Shown one piece after another: positions 36,001 through 44,057 of a stretch of 64,000 nucleotides of DNA. The DNA comes from Deltaproteobacteria bacterium ADurb.Bin207. GTDB taxonomy: Bacteria; Myxococcota_A; Polyangia; Polyangiales; Polyangiaceae. The stretch covers positions 1-64,000 of the forward strand of contig MWCO01000020.1 of NCBI GenBank assembly GCA_002070115.1, read 5' to 3'. Each line of letters begins with the position of its first letter. The stretch's first letter is position 1. A model generated the notes under the pieces. The model was not told the origin of the DNA. It made no database searches and saw nothing but the letters and a program-made list of their open reading frames with translations. Made by a program: the position numbers and the translations under genes.

Positions 36001-37216
36001 TTTCCCCACTGGATCGGTGGCCAACATTGTTGGGGTCACCCATCGAACCAAAACCGCTAAATACACACCTGTCAGTAATAACCCGCAAGATGTGCTCTCT
36101 CTGGCAGGTGCCCGGTCTCTGACCATCGTCCGTCTCGATACGGGAGAAGTCATTCGAACGTTTCGACGGAGTGATTCCTACAATGCAGCCGCGCCGGAGG
36201 CGCCGCAAGCCCTGTACGGAACGAATTCGGGCAATAGCAGGGTAACCAAAGCGCCTTTTGCGGCCCCCTTGGTCGGCCATATCATCTCCTATCCCAATAC
36301 GCCCGGCTCTGTCGCAGACCGAGCTTATATCGGCGATGCGGAAGGCCGATTGTGGCGACTCGATCTATCCTCTGCGGAGCCGCAGGACTGGTCCGTAACC
36401 TTGGTCCACGATGCTTTCCCGACGGATACGACATGGGGAGGTCCGTTCGGTCTGGCGGATGTGGGACCGATCGAAACTCCGCCCATTCTGTCCACCGACC
36501 CCATGGGCCGCGTGACCATCGCCCTGTCGACAGGCGAGCAAACCTCTCTAACCCCGGTCGGCAGAAACTCGGTATGGTCCTTGACGGAGCAAAAGAATCT
36601 TAAAACAGGCGACATCCAAATGGATGTGAATTGGATACTCAACGCAAGCAATGCCAAAAATACGACGAGCACCAGTGACAAAACCGTGCATTTTGCTGCC
36701 GGTTCCGGCGAGCGGGTCACGGGCCCCATGGCTCTTTTCTCGTCGGTCCTTTACTTTACATCGTTCAACCCACAAACCATCGATCCTGGCTCCTGCTCCC
36801 CAGGAAGCAGTTATCTATGGGGAGTCGATTATCTTCATGCGGGACAGACAGTAGGCGCTTCAGGACCCACTACCGCCGTGGACGGACCCTTACCGCAATT
36901 TCCGGATCCCACGTCCAGCACCCCGGCTAACAATCTACGTGTCATTAGCTTCAACGAAGCGGGTATCGCCTTCGGCGTAGGGGTCATGCAGAAACCAAGC
37001 TGTATAACAATCGAGGATGACCTAAGTGAGGATCCTTTCCTGGGCATGACTGGACACCAAACCATCAAAAGCCTCAATCCAGGCGCTTTCCAGCTTGTCG
37101 TGCAGGTGGGAGCCAACCAAGGAGGAGGAGATAAAAAGGTCCGCGTGGATACCTTCGACTTATTGCCCCCCTCCGCTCGGTCCGTCATTGACTCCTGGGC
37201 CGCAATCCTCGATTGA
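33062..37216 (+). CDS. pilY1: PilY1-like pilus tip adhesin with von Willebrand A domain
   Basis: A 1384-residue protein with a signal peptide (about 1-38, cut near KAQS), a vWA domain starting at 45 with the MIDAS motif DTSGS (53-57) and VGFAVTAAKGS, Cys-rich insertions (about 480-510), and a C-terminal PilC/PilY1 beta-propeller (about 760-1350; TIYAATADGQLHAF and DVTNPDR are typical). PilY1 caps type IV pili, controls extension and retraction, and binds surfaces. The build is complete. The ATG overlaps PilX. Confidence 0.9.
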   Translation: MKDVDSRSIRAMTHTKLRILASLAAVVTLQTVGHPAKAQSAEYQAADVLLLLDTSGSMAYTTKRSTTDTTRYALPQCGVYPASSPMSFDSAASFSSGPTPADRWAILANAFTGTVIGAECSAQERSNTDFAGEYKLGAADPYDKGYYLPFNRIVATYTVNGTKQRCTPAPSWDTDLRTALTNGNAMKWPDKAPVYWRDMSQTYSSGVECPFMPQESDGVIDRLQTSVRFGIMTFDPSPSRVDTGGIGTGILSTFLPDFASGVGDTWSYFPGWLTTDTQYAGQGWPVDCPPPPGAARLFEVGARNPAAIILLSDGADFGDPNATTEEIIAHNERVQQAILGIRPFGGTPVAGMLKDALFFLTQDNTKPVDIGGASFYGGAVDPNVSMDRTHPGCRKRMAILITDGGPNLDLRPHCDLKATPSTNDGKCPFETPQSYAKDLYDKNIDLFVVGFAVTAAKGSSALTCSQLMNIKDPEYRACSSLPPCTSTCAANQCAYGYCISTPEDELLATCCTIEGIANEGSRYTAEDKGMTLGAPRSAYWAESGTELLAAISNILRFPPAAMTRTQPVFATGNISATKISDTIVGARFFSSFDPVSKDLYAGHLVRERYTCESNIPEEQEIDKSKGDYFEANVDGNLSSRYIYTVLGDAYSGGTIHSTRSIRPMLPPSADPDGLGSVGGTTVEDSASVFASKVTPTALFGTNQCDSAGQLCCARTSANTIPTATACRDRFLKLQLGLSATGIDYLRSSAFGAMINSTPELVMPPSENLRDESYTLFQGLFSKRVPTIYAATADGQLHAFAINKQDNSLNELWSFIPPAVLPSIGEQYPTRYEAANKTLLSGPIVVGEVAGDASPTAGRFLTRTAPTPSSFNTAKWYTVLLGTYGSSQGYFALDVTNPDRDETKKVTGYTSGPRFLWQLTTDKDGNPLFGSRSTRPAIATLYFVMPGSGVGTLPARHAVAILPGGYGGVRSNDETNLETTTFPTGSVANIVGVTHRTKTAKYTPVSNNPQDVLSLAGARSLTIVRLDTGEVIRTFRRSDSYNAAAPEAPQALYGTNSGNSRVTKAPFAAPLVGHIISYPNTPGSVADRAYIGDAEGRLWRLDLSSAEPQDWSVTLVHDAFPTDTTWGGPFGLADVGPIETPPILSTDPMGRVTIALSTGEQTSLTPVGRNSVWSLTEQKNLKTGDIQMDVNWILNASNAKNTTSTSDKTVHFAAGSGERVTGPMALFSSVLYFTSFNPQTIDPGSCSPGSSYLWGVDYLHAGQTVGASGPTTAVDGPLPQFPDPTSSTPANNLRVISFNEAGIAFGVGVMQKPSCITIEDDLSEDPFLGMTGHQTIKSLNPGAFQLVVQVGANQGGGDKKVRVDTFDLLPPSARSVIDSWAAILD

Positions 37217-37228
37217 TACCCCTATCGC

Positions 37229-37765
37229 ATGTTTTTCCGTAGCCATTCTTGTCGCAGGAACCTGGCACTCGTTTGCTTCAGCCTCGTTGTCTGGACAGGA
37301 TGCAAGCAAGACCACCCACCAACTCCCACACCATCCACCAGCTCATCTGTCGAAGACAAACCTCGACCCGACCGGCTTGCCCCAGGAGAGCTTTCCCCCG
37401 GCAAAGAAACAGCTTTTGGCTTGCTCCTGCCCAAAGCCATGCGAATCATCCGACGCGAGCCGCTTAGCGTGCATTGCGAAGGCACGGTACAACCCGAACG
37501 GGTTGCCAATTACCTTCGGCAAAATGTCGTTTCAAAAACGGTGGAAATCGGTTCAGTCAAAACGATTTTCGAAGGTGCGCTCGTCAAAGGCAGCACGGCT
37601 CCTTTGCTCCGTATCGAGGTCGAAAAAGTCGACCGAGGAACACGGTTGGTAGTTCGAAACCTCACATCACCCAAGGCAGACCCATTTTTGACTCCCGAGG
37701 ATGCCTGGAAGCATTATGGCTTCGATGGTGAGGGAAAACGTTTTGATCCTCGAAAACTCGAGTAG
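37229..37765 (+). CDS. Hypothetical lipoprotein
   Basis: A 178-residue protein with a lipoprotein signal ending VVWTG-Cys25, a Pro/Thr/Ser linker, and a compact domain (about 60-178) with basic KAMRIIRREPLSVHCEGTVQPERVANYLRQNV. It follows pilY1 by 12 bp, so it may be a pilus-associated lipoprotein, though no family is recognised. It ends 2 bp from the convergent gcvPA stop. Confidence 0.65.
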   Translation: MFFRSHSCRRNLALVCFSLVVWTGCKQDHPPTPTPSTSSSVEDKPRPDRLAPGELSPGKETAFGLLLPKAMRIIRREPLSVHCEGTVQPERVANYLRQNVVSKTVEIGSVKTIFEGALVKGSTAPLLRIEVEKVDRGTRLVVRNLTSPKADPFLTPEDAWKHYGFDGEGKRFDPRKLE

Positions 37766-37767
37766 TT

Positions 37768-39126
37768 TCAGATCGCTCGCAACGCGGATACCAGGCGATC
37801 CAAATCCTGTCGCGTATGCTTTTCCGTGACGGCTACCAAAAGCTGATCATCCCGGGACGGCAAATATCTGGAAAGTGGCACTCCTGCCAGGATCCCATCA
37901 CGGGCAAGACGTTCCACGACTGTGGTCGCTTGACCGGGAACCCGGATGGTAAACTCGTGGAAGCTAGCCGTATTCGGATAGACGATGGAATAGCCTTCGA
38001 GGCTCGCGATCTGTTCACGCAGGTACTTGGCTTTGGCCAAGCATTGTCGCGCCACGTCCACAAAACCTTGCTTTCCGAGCAAGCACATACGGATCGTGAG
38101 GGAAAGCGCCACGAGCCCTTGGTTCGTGCAGATATTGCTCGTTGCCCGTTCTCGACGGATATGTTGCTCGCGTGTGGCGAGGGTCAACACATAGCCTCGT
38201 TTGCCGTTGGCATCGACGGTTTCACCAACGAGGCGTCCGGGCATTTCCTGAAGGTACTTCCGGTCGATTCGCGATGCGAACAGGCCAACACCAGGACCTC
38301 CGAAGCTGGGAGACGTTGCGATGGCCTGTCCTTCTGCAATGGAGATATCGGCGCCGAGATGGCCGGGAGGTTCGATCAAAGCCAGCGCGTAGGGATCTTG
38401 GGTAACCGTAACGAGCAAGGCCCCAGCGGCATGAATTCTCTCAGCAAGGGGCCGCAGGTCGGTTACGCATCCAAAAAAGTTCGGATATCCAACGACTACG
38501 GCGGCAACTTGGTCATCGATTCGGTCTCCCAGGCTCGCAAGGCTCGTCACGCCCTCATCGCCCACGCGTGTGCGAATGACATGAGCCCGTCCGCCCTCGA
38601 GACCAGACATATACGTCTCGATCGTTTCGATGTATTCCGGATGTACCCCATCGCAAACGATGATCTTCGAGCGTTTGGTGATACGTCGGGCCATCAGAGC
38701 GGCTTCGGCAGCCGCGCTCGCACCGTCGTACATCGAAGCATTGGCGACAGGATGCCCGAGGATTTCCGAGACGATGGTCTGGAATTCCCAGATCGATTGC
38801 AAGGTTCCTTGCGAAACCTCGGGTTGGTAAGGGGTGTAGGCGGTATACAGTTCGCTTCGGAGCAGAAGCTGATCGACAGCGGGGGGGATGTGATGATCAT
38901 AGATCCCGGCTCCCTGAAAAGAGAGCATGGTTGCGCCCTGGTTGCCTGCGGCGAGATCCGATAGGTGTCTCATCAAAGACACCTCGTCGAGTCCTGGCTC
39001 GAGAGCGAGAGGCCTTCCAAGACGTGATTCGGCGGGGATGGTATCGAACAAGGCATCCACGGTGGGAACACCGATGGCTGCAAGCATTTGTTCGATCTCT
39101 TGCTGCGTATGGGGCAGGTAGCGCAT
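37768..39126 (-). CDS. gcvPA: Glycine dehydrogenase (decarboxylating) subunit 1 (P-protein alpha)
   Basis: A 452-residue subunit of the two-part P-protein that decarboxylates glycine and passes aminomethyl to the H-protein lipoate. Family signatures: MRYLPHT start, GAGIYDHHIPP, YTPYQPEVSQGTLQ, SMYDGASAAAEA. The PLP-lysine subunit (gcvPB) is expected next but is not in this window. Start at 39126 gives the usual N-terminus; earlier in-frame ATGs (39174, 39192) overlap gcvH. Confidence 0.95.
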   Translation of the reverse strand: MRYLPHTQQEIEQMLAAIGVPTVDALFDTIPAESRLGRPLALEPGLDEVSLMRHLSDLAAGNQGATMLSFQGAGIYDHHIPPAVDQLLLRSELYTAYTPYQPEVSQGTLQSIWEFQTIVSEILGHPVANASMYDGASAAAEAALMARRITKRSKIIVCDGVHPEYIETIETYMSGLEGGRAHVIRTRVGDEGVTSLASLGDRIDDQVAAVVVGYPNFFGCVTDLRPLAERIHAAGALLVTVTQDPYALALIEPPGHLGADISIAEGQAIATSPSFGGPGVGLFASRIDRKYLQEMPGRLVGETVDANGKRGYVLTLATREQHIRRERATSNICTNQGLVALSLTIRMCLLGKQGFVDVARQCLAKAKYLREQIASLEGYSIVYPNTASFHEFTIRVPGQATTVVERLARDGILAGVPLSRYLPSRDDQLLVAVTEKHTRQDLDRLVSALRAI

Positions 39127-39151
39127 GCGACGGCTCGATGCTGGCAAGGGG

Positions 39152-39547
39152 TTAGTGGGGGGAACTCTTGACATGCGTTTCGTAGGCCGCATCATCCATG
39201 AGTTTGTCCAGGTCGGCAGAAGAGGCTGGCTTGATCTTGATCATCCATCCCTTGCCGTAGCAATCGTCATTGATCGTCTCCGGTGAGTCTTCGAGTTCGC
39301 CATTGACGGCTTCGAGAATCCCGGAAATGGGCGCGAGCAGATCGGAAAGCGTTTTGACGGACTCGATGGTTCCGAACGCTTTGCCCGCTTCGAGATGATC
39401 ACCCACGCTTGCATCGATGCTCACGAGGGTAATGTCACCGAGTTGTTCGACAGCAAAAGAGCTGACGCCAATGACGACGCTGCCGCCTTCTTGTTTTGCC
39501 CATTCGTGGTCCACCGTATAACGACGATCATTCGGAAACGTGCTCAT
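39152..39547 (-). CDS. gcvH: Glycine cleavage system H protein
   Basis: A 131-residue lipoyl carrier. Lipoylated Lys65 lies in GTIESVKTLSDLLAPISG. It shuttles the aminomethyl group between P and T proteins. GAGGAG 6 nt before the ATG. Middle gene of the gcvT-gcvH-gcvPA run, spaced 28 bp from gcvT and 25 bp from gcvPA. Confidence 0.96.
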   Translation of the reverse strand: MSTFPNDRRYTVDHEWAKQEGGSVVIGVSSFAVEQLGDITLVSIDASVGDHLEAGKAFGTIESVKTLSDLLAPISGILEAVNGELEDSPETINDDCYGKGWMIKIKPASSADLDKLMDDAAYETHVKSSPH

Positions 39548-39575
39548 GATTACTCCTCGCCTGCTGCGGGGTAGG

Positions 39576-40685
39576 TCAGCCGGCTCGTTTGTAGAACGGG
39601 GTCTTGACTACGACGGCTTCGATGAGTTTGCCGCGGCAGTCGACCTTGAAACGTGTCCCGACCTTGGTCATCGAGGAAAGAAGGTATCCAAGGCCGATGT
39701 TTTTTCCGAGGGTGGGAGAGGGGGAACCGCTGGTGCAAACCCCGACGGTATTCCCGTCAAGGTCAAGCAGCGGGTATCCATGGCGCGCGATACCACGTCC
39801 CACCATTTCGAAGCCGACGAGCTTACGAGTCAGCCCTTGTCGTTTGATTTCGACCAGCGCATCGCGACCAATGAAGTCGTCGCCGTCGAGCTTGACGATC
39901 CATCCAAGGCCCGCTTCGAGGGGATTGGTGGTTTCATCGATATCGTTTCCGTACAGCGACAAGCGCGCTTCGAGGCGGAGGGTATCACGGCATCCGAGGC
40001 CAGCCGGTTTGAGGCCAAAGGCTTGCCCCTTGTCGAGCAACAGCGACCAGAGCTTGGGCGCGTATCGATTGGCACAGAATATCTCCACGCCATCTTCGCC
40101 GGTATATCCGGACCGCGCCACCATGCAGGGAATCTCAGCAAGTTCGTAGGAGCCGAAGTGAAAAGCTTTCAAGTCCGAGCAGCGGGCCCCTTCAGGGCTC
40201 AATTGCGCAAGGACATCGAACGTCTTCGGTCCTTGTACGGCTACCAATGCGGTATCGGGCGATTGGTCTTCGAATCCACAATGGTCTTTGGCTGCTTTCG
40301 CAAAATGCGAGGCGATCTTGTCGTGATTCGAAGCGTTGCAGACCACCATCCAGCGGTCTTTGCCGTGACGATATACCAGTAGATCGTCGAGGATCGTCCC
40401 TTTCTCATTGCAGGCGCACGTATACATGGCCTGACCATCCACGAGCGTGGTTACATCCGATGTCACGAGGTAATTGAGAACGGACTCGCTATGCTCGCCC
40501 GTGAGCACCAACTCCCCCATGTGGGATACATCGAATATTCCCACGGCGTTGCGAACCGCGTGGTGCTCTTGCGTTAGTCCCTCATACTGAATGGGCATCT
40601 CGAAGCCGGCGAACGGGACCATGCGGGCTCCAAGTTTTTTGTGTTCTTCGTACAGGGGGGTTTTGCGCAGAATAGTGTCGTTCAC
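39576..40685 (-). CDS. gcvT: Glycine cleavage system T protein (aminomethyltransferase)
   Basis: A 369-residue tetrahydrofolate-dependent aminomethyltransferase that releases ammonia and forms 5,10-methylene-THF. Motifs: PLYEEHKKLGARMVPFAGFEMP, GIFDVSHMGE, Asp of YTCACNEKGTILDDLLVYR, RSGYTGEDGVEIF and CRDTLRLEA. The start is GTG at 40685; no strong ribosome-binding site is seen. First gene of the operon, opposite a divergent lipoprotein gene 216 bp away. Confidence 0.95.
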   Translation of the reverse strand: MNDTILRKTPLYEEHKKLGARMVPFAGFEMPIQYEGLTQEHHAVRNAVGIFDVSHMGELVLTGEHSESVLNYLVTSDVTTLVDGQAMYTCACNEKGTILDDLLVYRHGKDRWMVVCNASNHDKIASHFAKAAKDHCGFEDQSPDTALVAVQGPKTFDVLAQLSPEGARCSDLKAFHFGSYELAEIPCMVARSGYTGEDGVEIFCANRYAPKLWSLLLDKGQAFGLKPAGLGCRDTLRLEARLSLYGNDIDETTNPLEAGLGWIVKLDGDDFIGRDALVEIKRQGLTRKLVGFEMVGRGIARHGYPLLDLDGNTVGVCTSGSPSPTLGKNIGLGYLLSSMTKVGTRFKVDCRGKLIEAVVVKTPFYKRAG

Positions 40686-40901
40686 GAGACCGTGTTGTAG
40701 CCTCGTTGGTAGCCAATGTCACGAACAGTCAGCCCGGACGTCCTTTGGAAACAGTGAAACCTCGATGAAAGTGTCGCAAGGCTGGACACGACAAGCGATT
40801 GTCTCGTAAAGACCACAGTCGACTCATGCCCTACGGTTGCACGACCGTGCAGACCGGGTGATGGGTACGTCGGGTCCATTGGTCGCCTCGCCGGAGTCCT
40901 C

Positions 40902-42008
40902 ATGCCACAATTTCGTCATCTTTTCGCAGTGTTATCTCTCATCGGGCTGTCGTCTCTTTCCGCATGTGACAAGTCGAAACAGGATGAGCGGCGAGGGCTT
41001 CCTCCTCCAGAAACGTCCGCGGCCACGCCGGGAGGGTGTTCTCAGGGAGGAGGAACGCTGACGGACCCTTCGACAGCAACGCAATTTCCTCGCAGTTTTT
41101 CTGATTATTGCATCGATCCCCATGGGGAAACACGAACCTACGGCGCCAGTGCAAGCAAGGATATCGATGCCATCTGCACGGAAGCTTTCAATGGTGACTG
41201 TGAGATGTACAAATCGTTCGGCCTCGAACGGGTGATACTCTTCCGATACATCGATGGGGGTGGGTCACCGGGAGCCGTCGACGTGGTCGTGTCAAAATAC
41301 GCGTCGTCGGAAGGCGCGTTTGGGATGTTCACGAAACGCGTCATTTCGGATGGCGATCCTGCGCGACAAGACGCTCCGAAGGAGATGCTCGTGGAGGGAA
41401 TGGGTGCTCTTGGAGCCGGGACCGCATATTTGTGGAAGGCGCAGATCGTGGTGGAGATGACGTATACCAACGATCGGCAAACACCACAGCAGGTGCAGGA
41501 AACGGCATCACGACTGCTGTCGGCGCTGAGCAAGGTGGTCGCGGCAAAGCTTCCGGCTCCGGCGACCCTTCCGACCGCGGCCACTCGCCTTCCAGCAGAA
41601 AACCGTATTGCTCTCGGAATTCGATTCGAGCCCAAGGACGTGTTCGGCGTGCAGGGTGGAGGTGCCGGTGCTTTTGGTTATTACCAACACGAAGGAAAGC
41701 GGTATCGCGTGGTATCCATCACCCGCGACGACGCGGACCAAGCGAAAGATCTGTTGACGGCCCTTTCGAAAAGGGAAGGGGTGACAAAATTGAAAGATCT
41801 TGGCGAAGGCGGCGTGCGAATGATGGAAGGGGAGCCGGGTGATGTGCGTATCGAATGGGTGATGGCGCGAAGCGGCCCTCAGGTATTTGGTATTGGAGAC
41901 GAAAGCTCGTCGCTCAGAGCGGAAATGTCCGCAACGGATCACGATGCGGTGTGCTTGACGAAAGAGCAAAAGGTGGAACGGCTCAAAGCATTGTTGTCGG
42001 TCAAGTAG
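40902..42008 (+). CDS. Hypothetical lipoprotein (DUF6599-like by pattern)
   Basis: A 368-residue lipoprotein: signal ending LSSLSA-Cys22, low-complexity linker, then a two-part domain. The segments FGLERVILFRYIDGGG, VVVSKYASSEGAFGMFTKR and FEPKDVFGVQGGGAGAFGYYQHEGKRY resemble the DUF6599 type lipoproteins; the name is from memory and not certain. GGAG 5 nt before the ATG. It is the first gene of a rightward run with ArsA, DnaJ and SurA-like genes. Confidence 0.7.
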   Translation: MPQFRHLFAVLSLIGLSSLSACDKSKQDERRGLPPPETSAATPGGCSQGGGTLTDPSTATQFPRSFSDYCIDPHGETRTYGASASKDIDAICTEAFNGDCEMYKSFGLERVILFRYIDGGGSPGAVDVVVSKYASSEGAFGMFTKRVISDGDPARQDAPKEMLVEGMGALGAGTAYLWKAQIVVEMTYTNDRQTPQQVQETASRLLSALSKVVAAKLPAPATLPTAATRLPAENRIALGIRFEPKDVFGVQGGGAGAFGYYQHEGKRYRVVSITRDDADQAKDLLTALSKREGVTKLKDLGEGGVRMMEGEPGDVRIEWVMARSGPQVFGIGDESSSLRAEMSATDHDAVCLTKEQKVERLKALLSVK

Positions 42009-42033
42009 ACCTCGCACGCAAACGATTGTTCGC

Positions 42034-42978
42034 ATGAACGTGTCCAAGGCCATTGAAGGACGGCGGTTCCTGTTTTTGACCGGAAAAGGCGGAGTAGGCA
42101 AAACCACGACCACCGCCGCGCTTGCGCTCGTATTGGCTTCGCAAGGCAAGCGCGTTTTGTGCGCGACGTGTCAAGCCAAAGATCGGCTATCCACGTTGCT
42201 CGAGGGGCCCCCCGTGGGGGAGGAGATCGTGCAACTCCGCCCCAACATCATGGCTGTGAACATTCATCCGGAGGCCGCTCTTCGAGAGTATGGCCTAATG
42301 GTGTTGCGGCTCGAGGTTCTGTACAAAGCGGTGTTCGAAAACCGGCTGGTTGCTTCGTTTTTTCGAGCAACTCCAGGCCTTTTCGAATGGGCGATGCTGG
42401 GCAAGGCCTGGTATCACACCACCGAGCGCCGACAAGACGGACAGCCCCGATTCGATGTGGTGCTTTTCGATGCGCCGTCGACAGGACACGCCCTGGATAT
42501 GTTGCGAGGACCCAAGGTGATCGTCGATATGGCACCTCCCGGACTGCTGCATCGTGAAGCCATGAAAGCGTGGTCGATGTTCACGGACCCCACCCAGGCA
42601 GGTGTGGTGTTGGTCACACTGCCCGAGGAAATGCCCGTGACGGAAACGTTCGAATTGTACGAAGCGCTCGACAAAGAGCTTGGGCTGCCGGTGGCGCAAT
42701 TGATCGTCAATGGTGTGATCCCTCCGATGTTTTCGGCATCCGAACGAGAGGCATTGCTGGCACCACGAGATCTGAGCGGGACCTGTTTGGGGGATGAGGC
42801 ATTGGCCGCGGGGGTTCGTCGCGCGCGACGAGAACTGGTGCAACATGAAGCTTTGGTGCGATTGCGTGAAGGGATGGGAGCAAGCGACAAGTCGGTCCCG
42901 CTCGCGTACCTTCCTCATCGTTTCGAGGGGGTCAACACGTTCGAGAGTGTGTCGGAGTTGGCGATGCGTTTGACCTGA
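42034..42978 (+). CDS. ArsA/Get3-family ATPase
   Basis: A 314-residue single-domain ATPase of the deviant Walker A group: GKGGVGKTT (17-25). Further segments fit the ArsA/Get3 family: DVVLFDAPSTGHALDMLRGP (switch II), VTLPEEMPVTET, and a hydrophobic helical insertion (about 75-115). No arsenic genes are nearby. In eukaryotes Get3 delivers tail-anchored proteins; bacterial roles are open. It follows the lipoprotein gene by 25 bp and precedes the DnaJ-like gene by 63 bp. Confidence 0.88.
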   Translation: MNVSKAIEGRRFLFLTGKGGVGKTTTTAALALVLASQGKRVLCATCQAKDRLSTLLEGPPVGEEIVQLRPNIMAVNIHPEAALREYGLMVLRLEVLYKAVFENRLVASFFRATPGLFEWAMLGKAWYHTTERRQDGQPRFDVVLFDAPSTGHALDMLRGPKVIVDMAPPGLLHREAMKAWSMFTDPTQAGVVLVTLPEEMPVTETFELYEALDKELGLPVAQLIVNGVIPPMFSASEREALLAPRDLSGTCLGDEALAAGVRRARRELVQHEALVRLREGMGASDKSVPLAYLPHRFEGVNTFESVSELAMRLT

Positions 42979-43041
42979 GGTGTCGTGCGGGGACCGGATC
43001 TTGCCTCGGGGCGATCCACGACATACCTTGGTCGAGATACG

Positions 43042-44001
43042 ATGAGCAACGACCTTTATAAAGAACTCGGTGTAACCCGCACGGCCAGTGCAAACGACAT
43101 CAAACAAGCCTACCGAAAACTGGCATCGAAGCTACACCCGGACAAAAACCCCGGTGATGCCTCCGCGGAAGCACGATTCAAGCGAGTCAATCAGGCCTAT
43201 CAAGTGCTCAGCGACAAAAAGCGTCGGGCTTTGTACGACGAATTTGGAGATGCGGCCTTGTCGGACAACTTCGATGCGGAACAAGCGCGAGCGTACCGAC
43301 AGTGGACGCAAGGGCGCGGTGGCGGAGGCGGTCGGGTAAGCGGCGTTCAAGGCGTCGACTTGGAGGACTTATTCGGTGCGAATCTTGGCGGACAGAACAT
43401 CGGGGACTTATTCGGCAACCTTTTTGGGGGAGCGGGACGGAAGCGAGCTTCCCGCACGGCATCCATGCGGGGATCGGACCTGGAAAGTCCCCTGACGATC
43501 GATTTCGTATCCGCCGTCCGAGGTTCCACCGTATCGCTCCGAATTGAAGGCCAAGCCGAACCGATCCAGGTGAGAATTCCTCCTGGGGCCAAGCAAGGAA
43601 GCAAAGTTCGCGTGAAAGGAAAAGGAAGTCCGTCGCCGTTTGGTGGGCCTCCCGGTGATCTGCTCCTCGAACTCCATGTCGAACCTCATCCGTATTTCCA
43701 TATGCAAGGCGATGATCTGCACGTCGATCTTCCGATCACGGTCACCGAGGCATATCGAGGGGCGCGAGTGACCGTGCCAACGCCGGAGGGCACCGTGACG
43801 ATGAAGGTGCCGGCGGGTTCGCAAAGTGGCCAATCGGCAAGGCTTCGGGGAAAGGGGATGGCTCGACGCGGGCAGCCACCGGGAGATCTATACGTTCATT
43901 TTCAGGTCCAGGTTCCGACCTCCCAAGACAAAGCCGTGCATCAAGCGATGGAAACGCTTTCGCAGTATGAGCAAGACGTGCGCGGGGAACTGCGCTTTTG
44001 A
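43042..44001 (+). CDS. DnaJ-like co-chaperone (CbpA type, no zinc finger)
   Basis: A 319-residue protein: J domain (4-70) with HPD at 32-34, a Gly-rich segment with DLEDLFGANLGGQNIGDLFGNLFGG (about 105-135), no Cys-rich zinc-finger region, and the C-terminal DnaJ substrate-binding domains (about 150-305; PPGAKQGSKVRVKGKGSP, HPYFHMQGDDLHVDLP, RGKGM). This is the class B/CbpA build. The ATG at 43042 is the family-like start (MSNDLYKELG); the longer frame has no site. Confidence 0.93.
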   Translation: MSNDLYKELGVTRTASANDIKQAYRKLASKLHPDKNPGDASAEARFKRVNQAYQVLSDKKRRALYDEFGDAALSDNFDAEQARAYRQWTQGRGGGGGRVSGVQGVDLEDLFGANLGGQNIGDLFGNLFGGAGRKRASRTASMRGSDLESPLTIDFVSAVRGSTVSLRIEGQAEPIQVRIPPGAKQGSKVRVKGKGSPSPFGGPPGDLLLELHVEPHPYFHMQGDDLHVDLPITVTEAYRGARVTVPTPEGTVTMKVPAGSQSGQSARLRGKGMARRGQPPGDLYVHFQVQVPTSQDKAVHQAMETLSQYEQDVRGELRF

Positions 44002-44057
44002 GCGAAACGGCCAATTTTGTCTTGCGCAAAGGCCGGGTGTGCTAGACACAGGCCGCT

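Noticed and set aside
40686-40901. Glycine riboswitch in the leader of gcvT
   Set aside because: No matching conserved core of the glycine aptamer was seen; only short inverted repeats. A covariance search would settle it.
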